From assembly GCA_903928755.1 (NCBI GenBank), contig CAIYSH010000468.1, positions 1 through 28,700 on the forward strand: a DNA stretch of 28,700 bases, written 5' to 3'. Under the pieces are notes generated by a model that worked only from the letters and a program-made list of their open reading frames with translations, was not told the origin of the DNA and made no database searches. How positions within the stretch are numbered: the first letter of the stretch is position 1; each line of letters begins with the position of its first letter. The stretch comes from an uncultured Alphaproteobacteria bacterium. GTDB taxonomy: Bacteria > Pseudomonadota > Alphaproteobacteria > Caulobacterales > Caulobacteraceae. This document shows, in pieces, positions 9,256 through 16,734 of this stretch. The position numbers were made by a program, and so were the translations under genes.

Positions 9256-9263
9256 GCGCAGTA

Positions 9264-10313
9264 ATGAACGACATTTTGTCTTACGAGGCGCTTGTTACGG
9301 AATTTGAGGAAGGCCTGCTGACCCGTCTTCGCGGTCACCGTTCGATGGCTCCATTCCTCGAAATGTGGGTGCCTGACGAGGACCCGATCCGAAGTTTGCT
9401 TTCAATGTTCGAAGCCGCCGAATTGGCGGGCGAAGGCGGAGTTTCAATCAAAATCTCAAGGGAAAGTCTTGCAGGGCGCGACATACGTGAAGTCGAGACG
9501 ATGGCGACCCAATTCGGATCCTGCAGACTTGAAGAAGACGCTGACGGATGGCGGGTGCTTCTGTTCATGAAGGCGCAGGACGACCAATTGCAAACGGTAG
9601 CTCCTCCGTTTCGCGAGCGCCTGAGAGAACGTATTGGACGACTGCAGCATTCCGGAGGCATTCAGGGAGCCAAGGATCAAGAGCGCACCTTGATGATTGA
9701 AATTCCTCAAGCGGTAATGACCCTGATTGTGGGACCAGATCGGCAGATTTTGCGCGCAGGCCATGCCCGTGCGGATAGCGTCGTGACAGAGGCAATGCTG
9801 GACCATCTTTGTGATGTGTTCATTGGACTCCCACTTGAGGAGGCGGCACACCACGGGTGTCATAGATTATTGGCCAGATTGCGAGACAGATCTTTCGCCA
9901 ATCCGGTGTCCGGAGTGGTTCTTCCCCATAACGCGGGGCTCGCGTTTTCAGCGCCTCATGCCATTTGTCTGGCTTTGAAGCCGGCGTGGACAGCTTCTGG
10001 CCAAAACTGGTCAGATGACAATTCTTTCTCCGACCCTCCGAGAGCAGCTTGGCTCGCACTTTCACAGGAGGAGCGGGCGGCCAAAATCCAGACAATTCTT
10101 TTGGAAGATCAGGCCGCGCAGTTCGTAGGTATTGGCGATAATCTCTTGGGATATCCCATACGCGTTTTGATCGCATTATCAGACCAGCTCGCGACGGAAG
10201 AAAAGCCGGCTTGCGTGCTTCGGATTGAACGATTGCTTGCCGCACGCCTGGAACCGCGCCTGGAGGTGTATGTCGAAGAGCTCAAAGACCAGAGCGGCAT
10301 TCGGCGTTTGTGA
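9264..10313 (+). CDS. Orphan protein of the sugar cassette, function unknown
   Basis: A 349-residue protein that I do not recognise. It starts at ATG 9264, 8 bases after the second aminotransferase, and ends 28 bases before an epimerase gene, so it is co-transcribed. It is soluble-looking, with no signal peptide or membrane helix. It seems to have two parts: an N-terminal acidic helical region (1-120) and a C-terminal part with a segment around EEAAHHGCHRLLARLRD (about 192-208) followed by PVSGVVLPHNAGLAFSAPH. That segment has a very loose resemblance to NifU/sulfur-scaffold-like helical regions, but no metal-ligand pattern is clear. Possible roles are a partner of the E1 pair, an acyl carrier or transfer protein, or a sugar-modifying enzyme. 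None is supported directly. Confidence 0.8.
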   Translation: MNDILSYEALVTEFEEGLLTRLRGHRSMAPFLEMWVPDEDPIRSLLSMFEAAELAGEGGVSIKISRESLAGRDIREVETMATQFGSCRLEEDADGWRVLLFMKAQDDQLQTVAPPFRERLRERIGRLQHSGGIQGAKDQERTLMIEIPQAVMTLIVGPDRQILRAGHARADSVVTEAMLDHLCDVFIGLPLEEAAHHGCHRLLARLRDRSFANPVSGVVLPHNAGLAFSAPHAICLALKPAWTASGQNWSDDNSFSDPPRAAWLALSQEERAAKIQTILLEDQAAQFVGIGDNLLGYPIRVLIALSDQLATEEKPACVLRIERLLAARLEPRLEVYVEELKDQSGIRRL

Positions 10314-10341
10314 TCTTTTGTGGCTTCCGCCAGAAAGATAG

Positions 10342-11349
10342 ATGGGGAACAGAGTGACCAATATCCTGATTACGGGCGGAGCCGGATATGTCGGGACGCC
10401 CCTTACAGCGCGTCTATTGTCGCAAGGCCATAGTGTCCTGGTTTACGACAATTTCCTTTACGGTGACGATCTGGAGCCCCATGCGCGCCTCAAGAAAGTC
10501 AACGGGGACATCCGCGACACCGCTTTGCTGGCCAATGCACTTTGGGGCGTCGAGAAAGTCATACATCTCGCATGCATTTCCAACGACCCCAGTTTTGAGC
10601 TCGATGAAGCGCTATCGCGCACCATCAATTTCGACTGTTTCGAGCCGATGGTGGCAGCGGCAAAGGCAACGGGCGTGCGGCGCTTCATCTATGCCAGTTC
10701 GAGCTCGGTCTATGGCGTCTCAGACGCGCCCGACGTGACGGAGGAGCACCCTCTCAATCCGTTGACATTATACAGCGAATTCAAGGCGATGTGCGAAGAT
10801 GTCCTGGAACGGTATCGCGATGAAACATTTGAAACTGTGACAATCCGTCCTGCGACGGTTTGTGGTTACAGCCCTCACATGCGCCTGGATCTTTCAGTCA
10901 ACATTCTGACCAATCATGCGGTAAACCAGAACCGCATTACCGTCTTTGGCGGCGCTCAACGTCGGCCCAACCTGCATATCGAGGATATGATTGATGCCTA
11001 CGAGTTGCTGCTGGAAGCAGACCCATCGATCGTGTCTGGCGCGATCTATAACGTCGGTGCCGAAAACATGAGCATTTCGGCCATAGCTGAGACGGCGCGG
11101 CGCATCGTCGCTGAAGCATTTCCGGAAAAGGGCGAGATCGAAATCGTCACGACACCCACCAATGATCTACGATCGTATCACGTCAATTCAGACAAGATAT
11201 TCAAAGCCTTGGGTTTTCGGCCGAAACGGGGGGTCGCTGACGCTGTGCGGGACCTCTGCGATGCATTTCGTGCCGGCAGCATTCCCGATCCGATGACAGA
11301 CCCCAGATACCATAACGTCAAGGTGCTGAAGGCGAGACAGATAAGTTGA
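10342..11349 (+). CDS. NAD-dependent nucleotide-sugar epimerase/dehydratase (extended SDR), first
   Basis: A 335-residue extended SDR. The NAD-binding motif TGGAGYVG is at 11-18, HLACISNDPS at 75-84, SSSSVYG at 119-125, and the catalytic YSEFK has Y144 and K148. The mid-section IRPATVCGYSPHMRLDLS and the C-terminal NDLRSYHVNSDKI with RYHNVKVLKA place it in the WcaG-like group often found with heptose or dideoxysugar genes. Starts at ATG 10342 or GTG 10354 are both possible; the latter has GGGGA five bases upstream. The reaction (4-epimerisation, 4,6-dehydration or 4-reduction) is not decided by sequence alone. Its C-terminal end resembles the decayed remnant at 14190-14390, which suggests it replaced or duplicates a lost resident gene. 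Confidence 0.87.
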   Translation: MGNRVTNILITGGAGYVGTPLTARLLSQGHSVLVYDNFLYGDDLEPHARLKKVNGDIRDTALLANALWGVEKVIHLACISNDPSFELDEALSRTINFDCFEPMVAAAKATGVRRFIYASSSSVYGVSDAPDVTEEHPLNPLTLYSEFKAMCEDVLERYRDETFETVTIRPATVCGYSPHMRLDLSVNILTNHAVNQNRITVFGGAQRRPNLHIEDMIDAYELLLEADPSIVSGAIYNVGAENMSISAIAETARRIVAEAFPEKGEIEIVTTPTNDLRSYHVNSDKIFKALGFRPKRGVADAVRDLCDAFRAGSIPDPMTDPRYHNVKVLKARQIS

Positions 11350-11354
11350 GCGTC

Positions 11355-12371
11355 ATGTCGAAACCCCTTGCCGTTGTGACGGGCGGGGCTGGCTTCATTG
11401 GCAGCCACATGGTCGATCTGTTGATCGCAAATGGCTATCGTGTTCATGTCCTCGACAATCTGTCCGGCGGACGCGCCGCGAACCTGACTGCACACGCTTC
11501 AAACCCCGATGTCGCTTTGGATAGCCGCGACATCCGCACCATTCATCCGGGGGACACCCTGTTTTCCGGCGCGAAGTTTGTGGTGCATTTTGCCGGGATC
11601 GGCGACATCGTGCCTTCAATCGAGCACCCTGCGGACTATATGTCGGTCAACGTACAAGGTACTGTTGCCATACTGGAAGCCTCCAGAGCGGCAGGCGTTT
11701 CCAAGTTCGTCTATGCTGCCTCGTCCTCATGTTATGGCTTGGCTCAAGTTCCCACCCATGTCGATCACCCTGTGGATCCTCAATATCCCTATGCCTTGTC
11801 GAAATACCTTGGTGAGTTGAGTGCTTTTCACTGGGGGCGGGTCTACGGCCTGCCAGTCAATGCCATTCGCATCTTCAACGCATATGGAACGCGGTCCCGC
11901 ACGTCAGGAGCATATGGCGCGGTCTTTGGAGTCTTCCTGAAGCAGAAATTGGCTGGTGCCCCCTTCACCGTGGTTGGCGATGGAACCCAGACCCGCGATT
12001 TTCTCTATGTGACGGATGTGGCGGCCAGTTTCCTGGCGGCGGCGGAGACCCATCTTAGCGGCAGGATCTGGAATGTCGGTGCCGGAAAACCTCAAAGCGT
12101 CAACCGGTTGGTTGAGCTTCTCGGCGGCGAAGCCGTACACATTCCCAAGCGACCAGGGGAGCCTGATTGCACATGGGCGGATATTTCTGCGATTCAGCGG
12201 GACCTTGGGTGGGCACCAAAAATTACCTTCGAAGATGGGGTGGCCGAAGTGATCGCCAATATGGAATATTGGCGTGAGGCTCCACTTTGGACAGCCGATT
12301 CCATATCAGATGTGACCAAGTCCTGGTTTGAGGCTCTGGGTAGAGCGGAAAGTGTGAATTTTAGCCAATGA
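11355..12371 (+). CDS. NAD-dependent nucleotide-sugar epimerase (GalE/WbpP-like extended SDR), second
   Basis: A 338-residue extended SDR from ATG 11355, six bases after the previous stop (a TTG at 11346 is also in frame). TGGAGFIG is at 9-16, HFAGIGDI at 78-85, SSSCYG at 123-128, and catalytic Y146 (PYALSK) and K150. RIFNAYGTRSR and the C-terminal nucleotide-binding part (WNVGAGKP, CTWADISAIQRDLGWAP) match UDP-sugar 4-epimerases and dehydratases. It is clearly different from the first SDR in this cassette, so two separate redox or epimerisation steps are likely. It ends with an ATGA overlap with the radical SAM gene, so the two are translationally coupled. Substrate is unknown. Confidence 0.88.
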   Translation: MSKPLAVVTGGAGFIGSHMVDLLIANGYRVHVLDNLSGGRAANLTAHASNPDVALDSRDIRTIHPGDTLFSGAKFVVHFAGIGDIVPSIEHPADYMSVNVQGTVAILEASRAAGVSKFVYAASSSCYGLAQVPTHVDHPVDPQYPYALSKYLGELSAFHWGRVYGLPVNAIRIFNAYGTRSRTSGAYGAVFGVFLKQKLAGAPFTVVGDGTQTRDFLYVTDVAASFLAAAETHLSGRIWNVGAGKPQSVNRLVELLGGEAVHIPKRPGEPDCTWADISAIQRDLGWAPKITFEDGVAEVIANMEYWREAPLWTADSISDVTKSWFEALGRAESVNFSQ

Positions 12372-13489
12372 CCGGTATGACTGACCATACAGATCTGATC
12401 CTAGACGGCACCAAGATTGGATGGCACCGGGATCGGGTCGACCAGTGGCTTCGCGGCGAGCGGATCGCACCTATCACGATCGACATGGCGCTGACCCGGG
12501 CATGCAATTACGCCTGCCATTTTTGCTACGCTATGCTTCAGGAAAATGACCGTAAACAGATTACAAAAAAGGTCATCTATGAATTTCTCGAAGACTGTGT
12601 GGAAATCGGCGTAAAAGGCATCAGTCTCGTCTCTGATGGAGAAAGCACAATTTCTCCGGTCTTCGTCGATGCAGTCCGATATGGACATTCCATTGGACTA
12701 TCAATGGCATGTGGAACAAATGGATTTGTTTTGACTCGGCGGAAACTTGAGGAGGTTTTACCGCATCTTACCTATTTACGGGTTAATATATCCGCAGGTG
12801 AGCGCGCTCGTTACGCCGAAATCATGGGCGTCAAGGAAATCTATTTTGATCGCGTGATTCAGAATATCCGCGACATGGTCGACATAAAGAAACGTGACAA
12901 TCTGGACGTAACCATCGGCTTGCAGATGGTACTCATGCCAGAATATCAAGACCAGATCATGCCTTTGGCGAGATTGGGCAAAGAAATCAGGCCAGACTAT
13001 TTGGTCATCAAGCATTGTTCAGACAATGAGGACGGCGACCTCGGCGTCGATTACAGCGCCTATGCAGCACTTTACGATACCCTCCGCGAAGCGGAAGCGC
13101 TCAGCGATGACTCCTATAAGGTCGCGGTCAAGTGGTCCAAGATCGATGCCGGTGCCAAACGCGAATATCAGCGCTGTTACGGGGCGCCGTTCATGCTGCA
13201 GATATCGGGATCCGGCCTGGTCGCTCCCTGCGGAATGTTATTCAACGAGCGGTACAAGAAATTTCACATCGGTAATATTGTTGACACGCGGTTTAGAGAT
13301 ATCTGGGCCAGCGACGCATATTGGGAAGTTATGAACCTCCTGGCATCGGATGCTTTCTCTGCCCAGACCATGTGTGGCGCTCTTTGCTTGCAGCATGGCG
13401 TCAACAACTCGCTGGACCGTTTCGTCAAGGGCATCGCCGAAATTGGGCCCTCGGAATCGGCGCCACCGCAACATTTGAATTTTATCTAG
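12368..13489 (+). CDS. Radical SAM enzyme with a twitch/SPASM-like C-terminal cysteine set
   Basis: A 373-residue protein. The radical SAM motif CNYACHFC gives C46, C50 and C53 (CxxxCxxC), binding a [4Fe-4S] cluster and S-adenosylmethionine. C-terminal cysteines at 270, 288, 336 and 340 (CGALC) resemble the auxiliary-cluster ligands of twitch/SPASM-domain enzymes. SPASM relatives modify peptides or oxidise aminocyclitols (BtrN), while DesII removes the amino group of an NDP-4-amino sugar. Next to two sugar aminotransferases and two SDRs a sugar or cyclitol substrate is more likely than a peptide, and no precursor peptide gene is seen. The start overlaps the previous stop (ATGA at 12368). The gene is visibly AT-richer than the flanking host genes. 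It is the last gene of the cassette. Confidence 0.9.
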   Translation: MTGMTDHTDLILDGTKIGWHRDRVDQWLRGERIAPITIDMALTRACNYACHFCYAMLQENDRKQITKKVIYEFLEDCVEIGVKGISLVSDGESTISPVFVDAVRYGHSIGLSMACGTNGFVLTRRKLEEVLPHLTYLRVNISAGERARYAEIMGVKEIYFDRVIQNIRDMVDIKKRDNLDVTIGLQMVLMPEYQDQIMPLARLGKEIRPDYLVIKHCSDNEDGDLGVDYSAYAALYDTLREAEALSDDSYKVAVKWSKIDAGAKREYQRCYGAPFMLQISGSGLVAPCGMLFNERYKKFHIGNIVDTRFRDIWASDAYWEVMNLLASDAFSAQTMCGALCLQHGVNNSLDRFVKGIAEIGPSESAPPQHLNFI

Positions 13490-13574
13490 AACACGATCCG
13501 AAAACTGGGGCCCGCTTGCAGGTCCTGGTCGCGTTCATAGTTTTTCGCTGGGGCATCTTCTCCCCGAAGCCAGA

Positions 13575-13600
13575 GCCTGGGAAGGGAAGCGGTTCCAGGC
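13575..13600. terminator. Short inverted repeat between convergent operons, possible terminator
   Basis: GCCTGG (13575-13580) pairs with CCAGGC (13595-13600) across a 14-base loop in the gap between the radical SAM gene and the GmhA-like gene, which converge. No T-run follows on either strand, so an intrinsic terminator is only a possibility. Confidence 0.35.
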
Positions 13601-13602
13601 CC

Positions 13603-14190
13603 TCAACTATCCTTTGAGGAATGCTGCATCAGCCACTGCATGACCATGTGGCCCACGATCAATTGCATGTCTTCAGAGATCTGCATGTCATCAATCGGAA
13701 AATGGATAGCTGTATCAAGCTGGTCCTTGGCCGCGCCCCCGCTGTAACCGAGAATCCCGAAGGTCTGCATGCCCAGGGTTTTGGCTTCCTCAATGGCTCT
13801 GAGGATATTGGGTGAATTTCCACTGCCGGAAAGAGCCAGCAGAATGTCACCGGGACGGGCAAGGGTTTTGAGTTGAAGAGAGAAAATCTCCGAATAGTCC
13901 GTGTCATTGGCCAGACAAGTCAGGATGGCAGCATTGGCCGGCAGGGCATGGGCACGGATGGCGGCGGAGCGCCCTCCCGAGACGCCATAAATCAGATCAT
14001 TGGCAAGGTGGATGGCATTGCCAGCACTCCCGCCATTGCCGCAGAGGTATACGGTCTGTCCGGTCCTCCAACAGGCCAACAAGGCCTTGGCGAGCGTTTC
14101 CACCGGGGTAAAATCAGCTTGAGCCAGGGTCGCCTGCAGGCGCTGGCTGTAGACGGCGAAGGTCTGCGGCGGGAAGTCTGTTTGAGCCAT
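13603..14190 (-). CDS. gmhA: SIS-domain sugar isomerase, GmhA-like (sedoheptulose 7-phosphate isomerase)
   Basis: A 195-residue protein, close to the length of GmhA. The SIS sugar-phosphate motifs are GNGGSAGN (51-58) and SGSGNSPN (121-128). H61, D65, Q176 and H181 lie where GmhA has its zinc and catalytic residues, with Asp in place of the usual Glu at position 65. GmhA converts sedoheptulose 7-phosphate to D-glycero-D-manno-heptose 7-phosphate, the first heptose step for lipopolysaccharide or other glycans. The ATG at 14190 is chosen over 14214 because AAAGGGTG precedes it and it overlaps the stop of the upstream epimerase remnant as TAATG. It is the last gene of a minus-strand operon with HldE-like and nucleotidyltransferase genes. 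A DiaA-like SIS protein is the alternative, less likely here. Confidence 0.85.
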   Translation of the reverse strand: MAQTDFPPQTFAVYSQRLQATLAQADFTPVETLAKALLACWRTGQTVYLCGNGGSAGNAIHLANDLIYGVSGGRSAAIRAHALPANAAILTCLANDTDYSEIFSLQLKTLARPGDILLALSGSGNSPNILRAIEEAKTLGMQTFGILGYSGGAAKDQLDTAIHFPIDDMQISEDMQLIVGHMVMQWLMQHSSKDS

Positions 14191-14390
14191 TATGGGCACA
14201 CCCTTTGCATCCATTGAGCAACATGCCAGCGATCCTGATCTATGGAATCGCTAGGCTGACAGGCCGCAATGACCTTGCTTACCGCGTTTTCAATTGTCTT
14301 GTTAGGCTGGAAGCCAACGGGCAGGAGCTTCGACACAGAAAGAGTGTCAGCATGTAGCTAGATACGCCTGGAACCTTGACGTTCATGGTG
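14190..14390 (-). pseudogene. Decayed C-terminal remnant of an NAD-dependent sugar epimerase
   Basis: Between the nucleotidyltransferase and gmhA the minus strand encodes a recognisable extended-SDR C-terminus: HADTLSVSKLLPVGFQPN, then KTIENAVSKVIAACQ, then DRWHVAQWMQR, ending at TAA 14192-14190, which overlaps the gmhA ATG. In this frame a TAG lies just upstream (14360). The preceding bases read VPGVSSY in another frame. One missing base near 14354 (TACCAT reduced to TACAT) would join them as SSYHADTL, matching SYHVNSDKI of the epimerase at 10342. Everything N-terminal of this is gone. So an operon gene between the nucleotidyltransferase and gmhA has been deleted and frameshifted. The family call rests on the pattern match by eye. 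Confidence 0.65.
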
Positions 14391-14500
14391 GGTAAATTCC
14401 GTTCAACCGGCAAGGCTCCAAAGGCCCCTGGCTGATGGATAGGCTCGACCGACCATACAGTCCGACCGGGGCCTGATCAGTCAGACATCTGCCCTGACCT

Positions 14501-15211
14501 TTACTCACCTGGGCCTGGAAACCTCGAATGCGCGAGGGCCAAGGCTTCCGGACTGCCAATGTCCATGAAAAAGCCCCTGTGCTCCAGGGCCAGGACATGG
14601 GGAAGGAGGGCCGGAATGACCTCGGTCGAAAGGTCCAGTTCCAGCTTGTCCATAGCGATCATCCGATCGATGACCGCAGGCGAGCATACATATACGGCAC
14701 CATTGGCCAGATTTCCGGGGGGATTGGCGACCTTCTCGTGAAAGCCTGTCACCCGGCAAGCCTTGTCAAGCTCAAGGATACCACATTGGCTGGGTGTTTC
14801 GGACCTGAAGGCCAGGAGGGTCAGCAGGACCTCGGGCCCTGCTGCCTGGTGAGCATCAGCCAGGACCCCGAGACGCGCATCAGTGAGGTTGTCGGCATGA
14901 ATGACCAGGAAGGGTTCACCTCCCAGCCAGGCCCGATTCTCCAGAAGTGTCCCGCCAGTTCCCCGCAATTTCTCCTCATGCGACAAATCGATCCGATCCC
15001 GCCAGACAGAGTCGGCCACATAGGCCTCGACCTGTTCAGCCAGGTAGTGGGTATTGATCAGGACGCGGTCGACCAGGTCGCCTGCAAACAGGGCCTCCAG
15101 CCAATACCCCATCAGCGGCACCCCATGAATGGGCACCAGACATTTGGGCATAAGGTCTGTGAGGGGGCGCAACCGGGTACCAAGACCTGCTGCAAGAAGA
15201 ACCGCCCTCAA
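14501..15211 (-). CDS. Sugar-1-phosphate nucleotidyltransferase (HddC/mannose-1-phosphate guanylyltransferase-like)
   Basis: A 236-residue NTP_transferase-fold enzyme without the C-terminal beta-helix of longer relatives. LAAGLGTRLRPLT with MPKCLVPI (6-27) is the nucleotide/phosphate signature, GTGGTL is at 84-89, and HADN (105-108) contains the metal-binding Asp107. FHEKVANPPGNLANGAVYV is the sugar-binding segment. The size and the heptose context suggest D-glycero-D-manno-heptose 1-phosphate guanylyl- or cytidylyltransferase, but base specificity is not readable. The start is TTG 15211, and its TTGA overlaps the stop of the HldE-like gene, so translation is probably coupled. An HddC-type enzyme beside an HldE that has its own nucleotidyl domain is redundant and notable. 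The downstream gene in the operon is now only a remnant. Confidence 0.85.
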   Translation of the reverse strand: MRAVLLAAGLGTRLRPLTDLMPKCLVPIHGVPLMGYWLEALFAGDLVDRVLINTHYLAEQVEAYVADSVWRDRIDLSHEEKLRGTGGTLLENRAWLGGEPFLVIHADNLTDARLGVLADAHQAAGPEVLLTLLAFRSETPSQCGILELDKACRVTGFHEKVANPPGNLANGAVYVCSPAVIDRMIAMDKLELDLSTEVIPALLPHVLALEHRGFFMDIGSPEALALAHSRFPGPGE

Positions 15212-16734
15212 AGGAGATACTCTTGTGGTTCCCGTTCAGACCGGGAAACCTCCCGCAGCAGCGCGGGCGTTGTCAGCTGGGTATTACCGACGTGGGATAC
15301 CTGCCAGGCAGCGGCAATGGAACCCAGATAGGCTGCCTGCCAGATATCAGCACCAGCTCGAAGGGCCATGGCTGCGCAGGTAAAGACACTATCACCAGCC
15401 CCCGCCACGTCCTTGGGTGCGCGGTTGAACGCCGGCAAGCGATCGGTGTGATAGGTGTTATTCTTGGGCGCATAGATAAGCATCCCCTCCGCTCCGAGGG
15501 TTACGAGCAGGTTCTCGGCATCGGCCACCTTCTGCAGGCGTTCGGTGATCTGGATCAGCCCCGCCTCCTCTTCGCGAATTGCCAGCCGAACTTCATGCTC
15601 GGTCGGTGTAATCAGGGACATGCCTTTGAATCTGGATATATCCGACATCTGTGAAGAGGCCTGACTGTCGGCGGCCATCAGTACACCCTGCTCACGGCCA
15701 AAGGCAGATATCCGCTCCACGACCGATTGTGCCAGGCAACCATAGTTGAAGTCGGAAAACAGCAGAACATCAGCGCCTTGAAGGGCCTTCTCTGCCGCGC
15801 TGATCAGGCGCTTTTGCAGAGCAGGGCTGACCGAAAGCTGGCGCAGGTGGTTGACCCTGAGCAGGGTTTTTCCGGCGGCGCGGAACCTTTGCTTCAGTGT
15901 TGTCGGCCGCGTCGGATCGACAAAAATCTGCTGATCCACCTTTTGGCGGGCCAGCTGGTCACGGGCAAATTGGGCGGCATCATCATCCCCGGCAATACTG
16001 ATGAAAGTAACTGCGGCACCAAGGCCGCGAGCGTGAGATGCGACGATCCCCGCACCACCGATGAACCGCTTGCTTTCAACCGGGGTCACGACCAGAGTCG
16101 GATCCTCCCGTGACATGCCTAGCGGATCGCAGTTGATGTATTCATCAACGATCAGGTCCCCAATGACGACGACCTTCAGATTTTTGAAGCTCGCCAGGGT
16201 GTCGGAAAGAACCCGCATCGAGAACCCGTTCCGTCGCAGGAAATCAGACGGCTTGATGATCATGGATTCGATCTGAGGGGAGCCACCAGAGCCCATAAGT
16301 TCCGAGGGATTGAACCTCACTTCACCTGAACTGAAGAGGATGGTTCCACCATATGAATCTACGATCCCCTGCTCTTCATTCAACAAGCCCAGAAATTCCT
16401 TGCCCTTCACCACGAATTCAGGACGCAGGCGGGCAATGAAGTCTACAGCCTCCTCAGCAAGGGCGATGGCTTCATGAACCATTCCGATGGACCTTACATC
16501 CTCAAGACGGCGAGACTGCTCAACCGTCACACCTTCCTGACCATCGGCATTGACGCCAACCACCAGGCGGCCGCCCAGCTCAGCCGCAAACCGGAAAAGC
16601 CGCAGGTGTCCGGGATGGAGGATGTTGAAGTTGCCGGAAATGAAAATGATCTTGTCGTCGGCAGCGCGTCGGCGCACCTCTTCTGCCAGGCTATGCATGA
16701 TTTCGTCCGGAAGGCTGGCCAGTTGGGGTGCCAA
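15208..16734 (-). CDS. Bifunctional heptose kinase/nucleotidyltransferase, HldE-like, reversed domain order
   Basis: A 508-residue fusion. The N-terminal cytidylyltransferase-like domain (about 25-135) has HPGH at 40-43 and VVKGKEF at 108-114. The C-terminal PfkB sugar kinase domain (about 185-490) has IGDLIVDEYI, GGAG at 227-230 and GAGDS at 445-449 with catalytic Asp448. HldE phosphorylates heptose 7-phosphate at C1 and later adenylylates heptose 1-phosphate. In Escherichia coli the kinase is N-terminal, so the order here is swapped. The nucleotidyl domain is also unusual (GNFNILHPGH where GxFDxxHxGH is common). The first in-frame start is TTG 16734; ATG 16698 is the alternative, and neither has a good ribosome site. 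It heads the minus-strand heptose operon with nucleotidyltransferase and gmhA. No GmhB phosphatase is seen here. Confidence 0.85.
   Translation of the reverse strand: MAPQLASLPDEIMHSLAEEVRRRAADDKIIFISGNFNILHPGHLRLFRFAAELGGRLVVGVNADGQEGVTVEQSRRLEDVRSIGMVHEAIALAEEAVDFIARLRPEFVVKGKEFLGLLNEEQGIVDSYGGTILFSSGEVRFNPSELMGSGGSPQIESMIIKPSDFLRRNGFSMRVLSDTLASFKNLKVVVIGDLIVDEYINCDPLGMSREDPTLVVTPVESKRFIGGAGIVASHARGLGAAVTFISIAGDDDAAQFARDQLARQKVDQQIFVDPTRPTTLKQRFRAAGKTLLRVNHLRQLSVSPALQKRLISAAEKALQGADVLLFSDFNYGCLAQSVVERISAFGREQGVLMAADSQASSQMSDISRFKGMSLITPTEHEVRLAIREEEAGLIQITERLQKVADAENLLVTLGAEGMLIYAPKNNTYHTDRLPAFNRAPKDVAGAGDSVFTCAAMALRAGADIWQAAYLGSIAAAWQVSHVGNTQLTTPALLREVSRSEREPQEYLL

Noticed and set aside
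14528..15331. 267-codon plus-strand open frame opposite the nucleotidyltransferase
   Set aside because: The minus strand has the complete GxGTR...PK signature and an overlap with the HldE-like gene; the plus frame has no recognisable domain.
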